Source: Butyrivibrio sp. YAB3001
GTDB taxonomy: Bacteria > Bacillota > Clostridia > Lachnospirales > Lachnospiraceae
Assembly: GCF_900112195.1 (NCBI RefSeq)
Contig: NZ_FOKR01000009.1
Location: 102,047 to 166,046, forward strand
DNA length: 64,000 nt
Direction of reading: 5' to 3'
Shown: one piece after another, positions 33,953-41,490 of the stretch
How positions within the stretch are numbered: position 1 is the first letter of the stretch
Layout of the letters: each line of letters begins with the position of its first letter
The notes under the pieces: generated by a model
Database searches by the model: none
What the model was told of the DNA's origin: nothing
What the model saw: the letters and a program-made list of their open reading frames with translations, nothing else
Translations under genes and position numbers: made by a program

Positions 33953-34843
33953 ATGAAGAAAAAAGTAAGCATATTTAATTTTTCAGGTATCTACAAAAAT
34001 GAGAGCTTTTATCATATTGATAAAAGCTCTTCTATTTATGGAATGGAAACAAGTTCGTTTAGGGATGTGAGCTCGCATGATAGGAAAATGCTGCATGAAT
34101 TAGGCTGTGCTCGGCGAGAGAGTTTCGCGAGCGATATTCTGTCTTGTGCAATTGAAAAAGAGATTTTGGAAATTGATTGTAGCGATATTCCAGGGACAAA
34201 TTGTATGTGTGACGATGCTGCAAGAGAGAGTATCAGAAGCATTATTGAGAAAAATAGTGTTGGTTCCGATGAGATTCATTTTATCGATTCCGGCAACTAT
34301 CATTATATGTCGGCAATACTTCTTGAAAAGGTACAGACTCCTTTTTCGCTTGTGGTGCTGGATCATCATCCCGATATGCAGGCTCCGATGTTTGGCGATA
34401 TATTATCTTGTGGAGGATGGGTGCTTGATGTTATAGAGAAAAATGAATATGTTCGCGATATTCACGTTATTGGCGCAGATCTTTCTCTTATAGCTGCACT
34501 GGAGGAAAAAGATCGAAACAGAGGACATTTTTATGAAATAAGCGATATTTTTTTACCGGAGAGTATAGCTTTGCCGCAAACACAGTTTCCGGTATATCTT
34601 TCTATAGATAAGGATGTCTTATCCCGTGATGAGATTATTACCAACTGGGACCAGGGAGAAATGTCGTTTGAGCAGATGAAGCTTTTTGTGGAGAAAGTAC
34701 TTGATTCAGGGGATGTTGTAGGTATTGATATCTGCGGTGAATGCGCGCCGGATCAGGAAGAAATAGATATTGAAAGCGCTATTTTAAAAAATGATCAGGT
34801 TAATCAGGAACTTTTGGAGCTTATTACAATTTGTGAAATGTGA
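33953..34843 (+). CDS. Arginase/agmatinase-fold (ureohydrolase) protein
   Basis: 296 aa from ATG 33953; the longer frame from TTG 33947 is less likely. Manganese-site motifs of the ureohydrolase fold are present: SGNYHYMS (HxxS-like first ligand), VVLDHHPDMQAP (DxHxD) and YLSIDKDVLS with GIDICGE. True arginases read SxDxDxxDP; here the last DP is absent (SIDKDVLSRDE), so arginase activity is uncertain. Such relatives are common next to regulatory genes in Lachnospiraceae. It probably shares mecA's heat-responsive transcript. Confidence 0.8.
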   Translation: MKKKVSIFNFSGIYKNESFYHIDKSSSIYGMETSSFRDVSSHDRKMLHELGCARRESFASDILSCAIEKEILEIDCSDIPGTNCMCDDAARESIRSIIEKNSVGSDEIHFIDSGNYHYMSAILLEKVQTPFSLVVLDHHPDMQAPMFGDILSCGGWVLDVIEKNEYVRDIHVIGADLSLIAALEEKDRNRGHFYEISDIFLPESIALPQTQFPVYLSIDKDVLSRDEIITNWDQGEMSFEQMKLFVEKVLDSGDVVGIDICGECAPDQEEIDIESAILKNDQVNQELLELITICEM

Positions 34844-35112
34844 ATGTTTAATGTTCAGATAGGAATAATTTAGTATTGTGCTAATTTCATCGATGAAGTC
34901 GCGCGTGAATGAGCTAACTGGTTAATGGATTATAAGGTATGCTCTTGATTTGGATTGCCGATAAAGCGTATAATTGTTATTGCACACTTAAAAGACTAGC
35001 GAGAGATATATGTAAAAGAGGAGTTACTGTTCGGGTAGAAATGGGTATACAGTAAAGGTCAAAATTTACATTTTACCTTTGCATCATAACACTAATAATA
35101 TGGTGGGGCATT

Positions 35113-35445
35113 ATGGAAAAAAGATTCAGGGAATATTTAAAACATTTTGAAAAACTGGATTATGATGTTTTGTCAGAGGAAGAAATTCAGGATGAAAAAA
35201 CAAATCTGCAATTGAAAATGTCAGTTATTCATCAGGAACTTGTAAGAATGCTTGTTATGATAATGGGATTTTTGGTTTGCTTTAGTATTTTTTTGTCAGC
35301 AGGGATTGGTTTTGAAAAAATAATTTGTGATATAATTTCTGCTGTAATGGGCATTGCAGCTGCGTTTATGGCAACACGTTATAAAGAAATTTCAGAAATT
35401 TTAAAAAAACTTGATTTTTATGTAGACAAACTAACAAGGTTGTGA
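35113..35445 (+). CDS. Small two-helix membrane protein, unknown function
   Basis: 110 aa. A charged N-terminal helical region (MEKRFREYLKHFEKLDYDVL) is followed by two hydrophobic helices at about 51-66 and 72-88 and a basic C-terminus with another short helical stretch. No family recognised. GGTGGGG precedes the ATG. Confidence 0.65.
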   Translation: MEKRFREYLKHFEKLDYDVLSEEEIQDEKTNLQLKMSVIHQELVRMLVMIMGFLVCFSIFLSAGIGFEKIICDIISAVMGIAAAFMATRYKEISEILKKLDFYVDKLTRL

Positions 35446-35465
35446 TAATATACATATTGTCGCTC

Positions 35466-35548
35466 GCAGGAGTGGCGGAATGGCAGACGCGCATGGTTCA
35501 GGTCCATGTGTTGGCAACAACATGAGGGTTCAAGTCCCTTCTCCTGCA
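35466..35548 (+). tRNA. tRNA-Leu(CAG)
   Basis: GCAGGAG/CTCCTGC acceptor stem, class II long variable arm, T-loop GGTTCAAGTCC, anticodon loop TTCAGGT in stem CATGG/CCATG. CCA is not encoded. Confidence 0.95.
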
Positions 35549-35605
35549 CTTAGTTGCAAAGCGGCAGGAAAAACTTGAGTGCTTTAATTATTGAAGCATA
35601 GAAAT

Positions 35606-35689
35606 GCGGAAGTGTCGGAATTGGCAGACGAGCAAGACTAAGGATCTTGTGATAGTTTTATCGTGAGGGTTCAAGTCCCTTCTTCCGCA
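35606..35689 (+). tRNA. tRNA-Leu(AAG), copy 1
   Basis: GCGGAAG/CTTCCGC acceptor stem, long variable arm, loop CTAAGGA in stem CAAGA/TCTTG gives anticodon AAG. The 84 bases recur exactly at 39073-39156. A34 in bacterial tRNA-Leu would need deamination to inosine. Confidence 0.95.
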
Positions 35690-35693
35690 CTAC

Positions 35694-35729
35694 AAAAAAG
35701 GATCAACTCAGATGAGTTGGTCCTTTTTT
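35694..35729 (+). terminator. Terminator of the tRNA-Leu pair
   Basis: AAAAAAGGATCAACTC pairs with GAGTTGGTCCTTTTTT. Confidence 0.9.
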
Positions 35730-35873
35730 CGTAGTGCGAAAGAGGGACTGTAGTTAAGAGCAGCACAGGGTTGTTGTTTTTCTACTTAAACGATTTAATA
35801 GTTATTTAATATTTTCGGTACACAAAATGTATTACGATTTTATAAGATGAAAACATATGAGGAGGAAAATATT

Positions 35874-37049
35874 ATGAAGAAAAGAATTGTTGTTTTGACT
35901 ACTGTGTTTGCGCTTACTGTTGGTATGATCGCGGGTTGTGGAGCTGCAAAGGAGGCTACATCTTCCGAAACTACTCAGGAAGAAACATCGGCAGAAAATG
36001 TTCAGGAGACAACTGCTGAGGCAAGCGATAGTGCTGATGCAAAGGAAGAAACTGTAGGAATTGCTAATCCTTGGGTATCTATCACTGAGGAAGAAGCAAA
36101 GGAAAAGTGTTTTAGGCTCTTCAAGGCACCTGATGGAGCTACTAATCAGGAGTGGTCAATGTGTGAAGAACTTGGTGATCCTGAAAAATATCTGGGGCCA
36201 CTTGTACAGCTTAGCTTTACGCTTGATGATATGAGTTTTACAGCAAGAGCACAGCAGGGCGCTGCTGAAGATGCTGATATTGCCGGAAACTATGTTGACT
36301 GGACTGTTGGCCCTGATGAAGTGACGCTGGCAAATTGGGGCGAAGGAAATATGACCGGTAAGACATATCGTGCTGTTACTGACACTGGATATGTTGATAT
36401 GATCACATGGTATGATATAGAGATTGGCATAGCTTATTCACTTTCTGTGGCTGCAACTGACCTTGATGGTTTTGATATCCAGGCGGTTGCTGAGCAGATG
36501 TACAATCCGGAAAACGAAGGCTTTACAGATATGCCAAGCGATTTCCTTCAGGAACAGGCAGGAAAGACATCTTTTGACTCATATGATGATGTTATCGCAG
36601 CGTTAACACCTGGACAGGGATATGCGTATATCAAGCTTTATGGAAGTGATGCAGAATACCTTGCGGTAACTGATCTTGTGTTTGAGGCTGACAACACAGC
36701 TTGTGAAGCTTCAATTTATGGCATTCTGGATGGAAAAGTAACACAGCTTTCTCTTGTTTCAGGTGCTGGTTCTGCATATCCTTTAAGACTTGAAGATGGC
36801 ATTCTCTATGCAGGTTCTAATCACAGCTATGAGACTTATTTCATATCAGCTGACTTTGGCGGACTTATGATGAAAGACTATATCACAGATGGCGTAGATA
36901 CCGGAACAAATGAGATTACAGGCTTTACAAGACAGGAAAACACCTTTGATGGTGAGACTGTTGATTTCACAGGCGGTCAGGAAGAACTTAATAAACTCCT
37001 TGCTGAAAGAGAAAACAAGAAGGTTATTGAGTTTACAATGGTAAAATAA
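35874..37049 (+). CDS. Secreted lipoprotein of unknown function
   Basis: 391 aa from ATG 35874, supported by GAGGAGG nine bases upstream; an ATG at 35847 lies before that site. A lipoprotein signal peptide ends in MIAGC (lipobox, Cys at about 24), followed by an S/T/E/A-rich linker to about residue 65 and a beta-rich domain with several Trp/Tyr/Asp clusters. I recognise no enzyme motif. It may bind something at the cell surface. Single-gene unit with its own terminator. Confidence 0.82.
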   Translation: MKKRIVVLTTVFALTVGMIAGCGAAKEATSSETTQEETSAENVQETTAEASDSADAKEETVGIANPWVSITEEEAKEKCFRLFKAPDGATNQEWSMCEELGDPEKYLGPLVQLSFTLDDMSFTARAQQGAAEDADIAGNYVDWTVGPDEVTLANWGEGNMTGKTYRAVTDTGYVDMITWYDIEIGIAYSLSVAATDLDGFDIQAVAEQMYNPENEGFTDMPSDFLQEQAGKTSFDSYDDVIAALTPGQGYAYIKLYGSDAEYLAVTDLVFEADNTACEASIYGILDGKVTQLSLVSGAGSAYPLRLEDGILYAGSNHSYETYFISADFGGLMMKDYITDGVDTGTNEITGFTRQENTFDGETVDFTGGQEELNKLLAERENKKVIEFTMVK

Positions 37050-37050
37050 T

Positions 37051-37096
37051 AAAAAAGCTTCAAAGTGTTTACTGAGCGACACTTTGAAGCTTTTTT
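37051..37096. terminator. Bidirectional terminator
   Basis: AAAAAAGCTTCAAAGTGT and ACACTTTGAAGCTTTTTT form a long perfect stem serving the lipoprotein gene and the convergent 43-aa gene. Confidence 0.92.
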
Positions 37097-37103
37097 CTAT
37101 ATT

Positions 37104-37235
37104 TTATGCAACCTCTACTACTCTAAGAGAGCAGTTTTCTATGAATTCTGTAATAATTCCCTTCTTCTTGAGCTCTGCAGCTCTGATTATTACAGCATCG
37201 ATTGTGTAGCATGCAATGATTTCTCCAACGGACAT
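37104..37235 (-). CDS. 43-aa small protein with strong ribosome binding site
   Basis: On the minus strand, AGGAGGT sits about ten bases before the ATG at 37235. The product reads MSVGEIIACYTIDAVIIRAA, then ELKKKGIITEFIENCSLRVV, ending EVA. It is amphipathic-helical with two cysteines. The ORF ends eight bases before a strong bidirectional terminator, giving a complete small transcription unit. The quality of the ribosome binding site and terminator argues for a real gene that length cut-offs miss. No family known to me. Confidence 0.6.
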   Translation of the reverse strand: MSVGEIIACYTIDAVIIRAAELKKKGIITEFIENCSLRVVEVA

Positions 37236-37447
37236 TTCTTTCGTACCTCCTGGTAGTTTGATTTTTGTTTTTTCTCGTTTCTGATATCAATATATCAAAA
37301 GGTATATCACACAATTATCACATTCTACGATTAATAGAGTTCATGCCATAGAGTAAAGATATACGATTTCTCGCTAATATAGGTTACAATAATAGTTGAT
37401 AAGTTTTACCGTAAAAGTGTAACAACTATTTCATGGATAGGAGAAAA

Positions 37448-37567
37448 ATGATTGCGGTTTTAGGAATTCAATTTGCAGTTCTCGGTGCATTGGATATAGG
37501 AATCAAGGCTGCGATAACACTTGTTCTTTACGTTATAAAAGGGAGATTACATATACTTAGGGGATGA
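37448..37567 (+). CDS. 39-aa hydrophobic peptide upstream of the metallo-hydrolase
   Basis: ATG at 37448 with AGGAG five bases upstream; sequence MIAVLGIQFAVLGALDIGIK then AAITLVLYVIKGRLHILRG. It is mostly hydrophobic with a basic end, like a single-pass membrane peptide. Its stop lies five bases before the next gene's ATG, suggesting coupling. It could be a leader peptide or a small membrane protein. Confidence 0.45.
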   Translation: MIAVLGIQFAVLGALDIGIKAAITLVLYVIKGRLHILRG

Positions 37568-37572
37568 TCTAA

Positions 37573-38160
37573 ATGCGCGAGATTAATGACTATTTTAGAA
37601 TTTTGGAGCCGGGCTATGACCCGCTTTCTGCGGATGTCTATTTTATCAAAGGGAAAGAATATACCTATATTGTAGACGTGGGGAGCAATGATACGGCGTT
37701 CCGATTGATAGACGGAATAGATAAAAAGAAAATCATTATCACCCATTTTCATGCAGATCATATGAAGAATATGGAAAGAATAGATGTCACGGATGAATGT
37801 CTGTTTGTAGGTGACTATTCTTACAAGGTCCTGGGGCGGGGAACTTTGGTGCAGAATAATATAGAGATTGATGATGGCGTGAAAATAAGGATTGTCCCAT
37901 TACCTAACAGTCATGCAAAAGGGGCGTTATGCGTCATGGTAAATGATGAATATCTGGTTCTTGGCGATTCTTTTTACTGCAGTAAGAGAGGCTATAATGT
38001 TTCACTTCTTCATGATGAAATAGCAGTTCTTGAAGAGTTTTCTTTTTCCAAAGTTCTTTTAAGTCATGATGAAAAAATATATGCCCGGGAAGAAATCCTT
38101 TCTGAGTTAAAATATATTTATAAAAATCGCGAGAAAGGAAATCCATATATTTCTATATAA
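37573..38160 (+). CDS. Metallo-beta-lactamase-fold hydrolase
   Basis: 195 aa, shorter than most family members. The zinc-site motif THFHADH is clear at about residues 57-63; further ligands are probably H in PNSHAKGALC, D in VLGDSFY and H in LLSHDEK. The fold includes glyoxalase II-like thioesterases and many other hydrolases; the substrate cannot be told. The upstream 39-aa peptide ends five bases before the start. Confidence 0.85.
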   Translation: MREINDYFRILEPGYDPLSADVYFIKGKEYTYIVDVGSNDTAFRLIDGIDKKKIIITHFHADHMKNMERIDVTDECLFVGDYSYKVLGRGTLVQNNIEIDDGVKIRIVPLPNSHAKGALCVMVNDEYLVLGDSFYCSKRGYNVSLLHDEIAVLEEFSFSKVLLSHDEKIYAREEILSELKYIYKNREKGNPYISI

Positions 38161-38348
38161 TGAAATGTTCTTAAATGAAATTGTAAGAGATATTATTTAA
38201 CCGTTTGAGTAGTATAAAATATCTTAATAACAATTAAAAATATATTAAAAAGCGCTGTTTTTCACCATTATTTCAAGCGATAGTATTATAATCCAATTGT
38301 AATAATGTCAATATGTATTTTGAAAAAACGATACATCGGAGGAATACT

Positions 38349-38970
38349 ATGGCGAAGAATACTGATGGAAAAGCAGCTGCTGCAAAAAGTGATATCCGCT
38401 TTATGGACAGTATAAAAACCAGACTTATAGGAATAATGGTTTTGGTTACTGCGGTGCCGCTTATTGTTGCAGTGATTGTAAGTTATGTAACTTCAACCAA
38501 TAAGGCCATGAAGGATGCACAGGATATCCTGGAGTGGCAGGTCTGGTATATAAACAGTGATTTTCAGAAGATTGTCCTTACTAATATGAATATGATAAGG
38601 AGTATTGCGGATAATCCCACGATTATAAATTATGTAAAGGGAGAGGGCAATATTCCTTATGATGCTGTTCAGGCAACAATTCTTGAATGTGATGCCATTT
38701 TGGCGGATGGAGATAATACTTCAATAACAGATGCAACGGGCATGCAGATTGCCAGAGGAACCGGCGATTTTATTGATGTATCCGCGCGAGAATATTTCAA
38801 AAATGCCTATGGAAGAGCTGTCTGCTACAGTTACAACTCTTGCAGGTTCAGCAAACAGTTTGAAAGAAATTGCAGAGCAGCTTAATGAAGAAATGAAGTT
38901 CTTCAAGGGAGAAAATAAGAAAAATTCTGCCTTTTCAAATGCTGGAAAGGCAGAATTTTACTGGGGTTAA
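38349..38970 (+). pseudogene. Methyl-accepting chemotaxis protein with large internal deletion
   Basis: ATG 38349 after CGGAGG opens a normal chemoreceptor start: polar N-terminus, transmembrane helix (LIGIMVLVTAVPLIVAVIVS) and the beginning of a dCache-type sensor (DILEWQVWYINSDFQKI ... ARGTGDFIDVSAREYFKN). At about 38808 the sequence jumps, out of frame, to the extreme C-terminus of an MCP (MEELSATVTTLAGSANSLKE, IAEQLNEEMKFFKG). The second transmembrane helix, HAMP domain and most of the signalling hairpin are missing. A fused product in frame zero stops at 38885. The gene is non-functional. Confidence 0.85.
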
Positions 38971-39013
38971 CACGGATTTTAAAAATATACGAAAAAAAGT
39001 TTATAAATTTTTG

Positions 39014-39042
39014 TTGACGTTTTATATATTTCTTGCTATTAT
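39014..39042 (+). promoter_or_regulatory. Promoter of the second tRNA-Leu(AAG)
   Basis: TTGACG and TATTAT with 17 bases between, about 30 bases before the tRNA. Confidence 0.75.
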
Positions 39043-39072
39043 AAACAAGTCGTCACGAAGTGATGACGGTTT

Positions 39073-39156
39073 GCGGAAGTGTCGGAATTGGCAGACGAGC
39101 AAGACTAAGGATCTTGTGATAGTTTTATCGTGAGGGTTCAAGTCCCTTCTTCCGCA
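39073..39156 (+). tRNA. tRNA-Leu(AAG), copy 2
   Basis: Base-for-base identical to 35606-35689, including the anticodon AAG. It has its own promoter and terminator. Confidence 0.95.
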
Positions 39157-39163
39157 CGATGGT

Positions 39164-39205
39164 AAAAGCCTCAAAGTGTGATGAACAGCACTTTGAGGCT
39201 TTTTG
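39164..39205 (+). terminator. Terminator of tRNA-Leu copy 2
   Basis: GCCTCAAAGTG pairs with CACTTTGAGGC, then TTTTTGTG. Confidence 0.9.
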
Positions 39206-39441
39206 TGTTTTACAAGAAGATATCTAGTGTACTGTCTAGCTCATATTCAATCAAATAACTTGTATCTCAATTTCATATGCTACGTCTGAAAATCTTGACA
39301 ATGCCCGCATTGCCTGCGATTTATCATCCTTGCCTATGAAATAATGATCTACTTCGTCATTTGATTAAATATGAACAAGCCAGCACACTAGTAAAAACAT
39401 TTCGCTGAGGCTTTACATCAAAAATAAAAGGGGGATTTTTT

Positions 39442-39840
39442 ATGGATGAGGTTAAGACAATGAATGGTAATGATGAACTTGTGAAGATTGCTAAAAAGCA
39501 GCTGTTTTTCAACAGGATATCCGCGTTGTGCATGGCGGGGATGCTTGCGGTTTTAATTGTAGTGGTTGTGATACTTGTTCCAAAGGTAGAGACTACATTG
39601 GGACATATCAATTCAGTAGCCCAGAATGTTGAGTCTTCTTTAGATGACATTAATGTGATGGTAAAGAGCATAACTGATTCAAGTGAGAATCTTAACAAAC
39701 TTGTAGATCAGAATGCGCAGGAACTTACCGATGCTGTTACATCTATATCTGAGATTGATTTTGAAGGCCTTAACAAGGCAATCCAGGATCTTCAGGATGC
39801 AGTTGGACCTCTTGCATCATTTTTTAAGAAATTCAATTAA
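39442..39840 (+). CDS. Membrane-anchored coiled-coil protein
   Basis: 132 aa. A cytoplasmic N-terminus of about 30 residues, one transmembrane helix (ALCMAGMLAVLIVVVVILV, about 29-47), then helical heptads (VETTLGHINSVAQNVESSLD ... DLQDAVGPLASFFKKF) resembling a short DUF948- or MCP-like outer coiled coil. Function unknown. GGGGGA lies upstream. The 107-aa gene follows 24 bases later and probably shares its transcript. Confidence 0.75.
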   Translation: MDEVKTMNGNDELVKIAKKQLFFNRISALCMAGMLAVLIVVVVILVPKVETTLGHINSVAQNVESSLDDINVMVKSITDSSENLNKLVDQNAQELTDAVTSISEIDFEGLNKAIQDLQDAVGPLASFFKKFN

Positions 39841-39864
39841 AATTATTTTGTAGTTGAGATAACA

Positions 39865-40188
39865 ATGAAAGGCAATTACTCTATGCTGATACCGGTTAAT
39901 ACTTTTTTTAATCTGAGCCATTATGAATATGGCGAGGCTTTTTTTGGCAGCTATAAAGGAATGAGGTACAGACTGGCAAGAGAACCTCTGGAAAATGTTA
40001 AATTCACGCCTATAGACAAAAGAGGACCGGCGACGCTTATGGCAACTGTCTGGCCTGAACCTAATTCATATGGTCAGACTGATAAATCACTTATGACCTC
40101 GGAACATTTTGAAGTTTCTCAGGAAGGCCTTGAAAATGCGGTGAAATGGATCAATGAGCAATATGAATCCCGCAGCTGGGAACAATAA
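39865..40188 (+). CDS. Conserved-looking hypothetical protein
   Basis: 107 aa, soluble, with aromatic-rich segments NLSHYEYGEAFFGSYKGMRY and VKWINEQYESRSWEQ. It resembles small Lachnospiraceae hypotheticals that begin with a substrate-like YxGxxxGMRY strand pattern. No function is known to me. It ends before a hairpin (AAAACCCAT/ATGGGTTTT). Confidence 0.65.
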   Translation: MKGNYSMLIPVNTFFNLSHYEYGEAFFGSYKGMRYRLAREPLENVKFTPIDKRGPATLMATVWPEPNSYGQTDKSLMTSEHFEVSQEGLENAVKWINEQYESRSWEQ

Positions 40189-40264
40189 ATTGTAAAGAAA
40201 TTTCTCAAACATTTTAATTACCAAAACTTTTCTAAAAATTTTTTACAATTAAAAAAGGATTTTT

Positions 40265-40434
40265 AAAACCCATGTCGAATATATAAGATATGGGTTTTAT
40301 TATTTCATAGGAAATCACTTCGAATTTCCTATGAAATAATAACGCTCCGCTGCGGATGCGACTGATGTGCAGATGTAAATGCAAGCTAAAGCTTGCGCAC
40401 ATCAGCGCACAAAGAGTTGCATGGCAACTCTTTG
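40265..40434 (+). repeat. Array of four near-perfect hairpins before dgt
   Basis: In order: AAAACCCAT/ATGGGTTTT (40265-40298, possible terminator); a 16-bp perfect stem TTATTTCATAGGAAAT/ATTTCCTATGAAATAA (40300-40339); a compound stem CTGATGTGC/GCACATCAG with GCAAGC/GCTTGC inside (40362-40405); CAAAGAGTTGC/GCAACTCTTTG with a 3-base loop (40410-40434). No ORF. Confidence 0.8.
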
Positions 40435-40479
40435 GTCATTGGATAGCTACCGAAAAAGCAAATCGCCGAGGGACCAATA

Positions 40480-41487
40480 ATGAAAATCAGAGAGCAAATG
40501 GAAGAACGCGAAGAACAGCTTCTAAGCAGATATGCAACTCTTAGCAGAAACACTAAAGGAAGGGAAAAAGAGGAAAAATCGTGCGACATCAGACCTTGTT
40601 TCCAGAGAGACAGGGACAGAATCCTATATTCCAAGTCTTTTAGAAGACTTAAAGATAAGACGCAGGTTTTTTTATCGCCCTATGGGGATCACTACCGTAC
40701 TCGTATGACTCATACGCTGGAAGTTTCCCAGAATGCGAGAACAATTGCAAAGGCACTAAGGCTCAATGAAGATCTGGCTGAAGCAATCGCTCTTGGACAT
40801 GATCTTGGACATACACCATTTGGTCATGCAGGAGAGAGAGCGCTTAATGAAATCTGCCCGCTTGGTTTTAAACACAATGAGCAGAGTCTTAGAATTGTGG
40901 AAAAGCTTGAAAACTACGGGCAGGGAATGAATCTTACATGGGAAGTGCGTGACGGAATACTAAACCATGAGATGAATCTTAGGCCGGCAACTCTTGAAGG
41001 GAGAGTTGTGAGACTCTCTGATAAAATAGCGTATATGCATCATGATATGGATGATGCGATCAGAGGAGGAATACTTGTTGAGAGTGATGTTCCTCATTCT
41101 TTGGCGAAGGTTATCGGCTATACTAACAGAGAATGGATAGACACATTTATCCATAATATTATTTTAAGCAGCACCGGCAAAGACGATATTACAATGTCTG
41201 AAGAAGTTTATGATGCTTTTCACAAGCTTCGTAAGTTCATGTTTGAAAGAGTTTATACCAATCCCGTTGCCAAGGGGCAGGAGGGAAAGGTAGAAGTTAT
41301 GATCAAAATGTTGTATCAATATTACATTGATCATATCGATAAATTACCTGATTATTTAAAGAAAATGATGGATGAGGGTGTGGAAAAAGAAAGACTGGTA
41401 TGCGATTATGTCAGCTCAATGACTGACAGATATGCCGTATCGGCATTTGAAGAGGTCTATATACCTAAATCCTGGGGAGTAATGTAA
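40480..41487 (+). CDS. dgt: Deoxyguanosinetriphosphate triphosphohydrolase-like protein
   Basis: 335 aa HD-domain enzyme that hydrolyses dNTPs to deoxynucleoside and triphosphate. Motifs are RDRDRILYSKSFRRLKDKTQ, RMTHTLEVSQNAR (first His), ALGHDLGHTPFGHAGE (HD pair) and SDKIAYMHHDMDDA. GAGGGA six bases upstream marks the start. It heads a dense run with dnaG, rpoD and trmK, an order often seen in clostridia. Confidence 0.93.
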   Translation: MKIREQMEEREEQLLSRYATLSRNTKGREKEEKSCDIRPCFQRDRDRILYSKSFRRLKDKTQVFLSPYGDHYRTRMTHTLEVSQNARTIAKALRLNEDLAEAIALGHDLGHTPFGHAGERALNEICPLGFKHNEQSLRIVEKLENYGQGMNLTWEVRDGILNHEMNLRPATLEGRVVRLSDKIAYMHHDMDDAIRGGILVESDVPHSLAKVIGYTNREWIDTFIHNIILSSTGKDDITMSEEVYDAFHKLRKFMFERVYTNPVAKGQEGKVEVMIKMLYQYYIDHIDKLPDYLKKMMDEGVEKERLVCDYVSSMTDRYAVSAFEEVYIPKSWGVM

Positions 41488-41490
41488 AAT

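Noticed and set aside
39254..39370. Minus-strand 38-codon stretch (DEVDHYFIGKDDKSQAMRAL)
   Set aside because: No start codon and nothing recognisable; may be a relic but cannot be supported.
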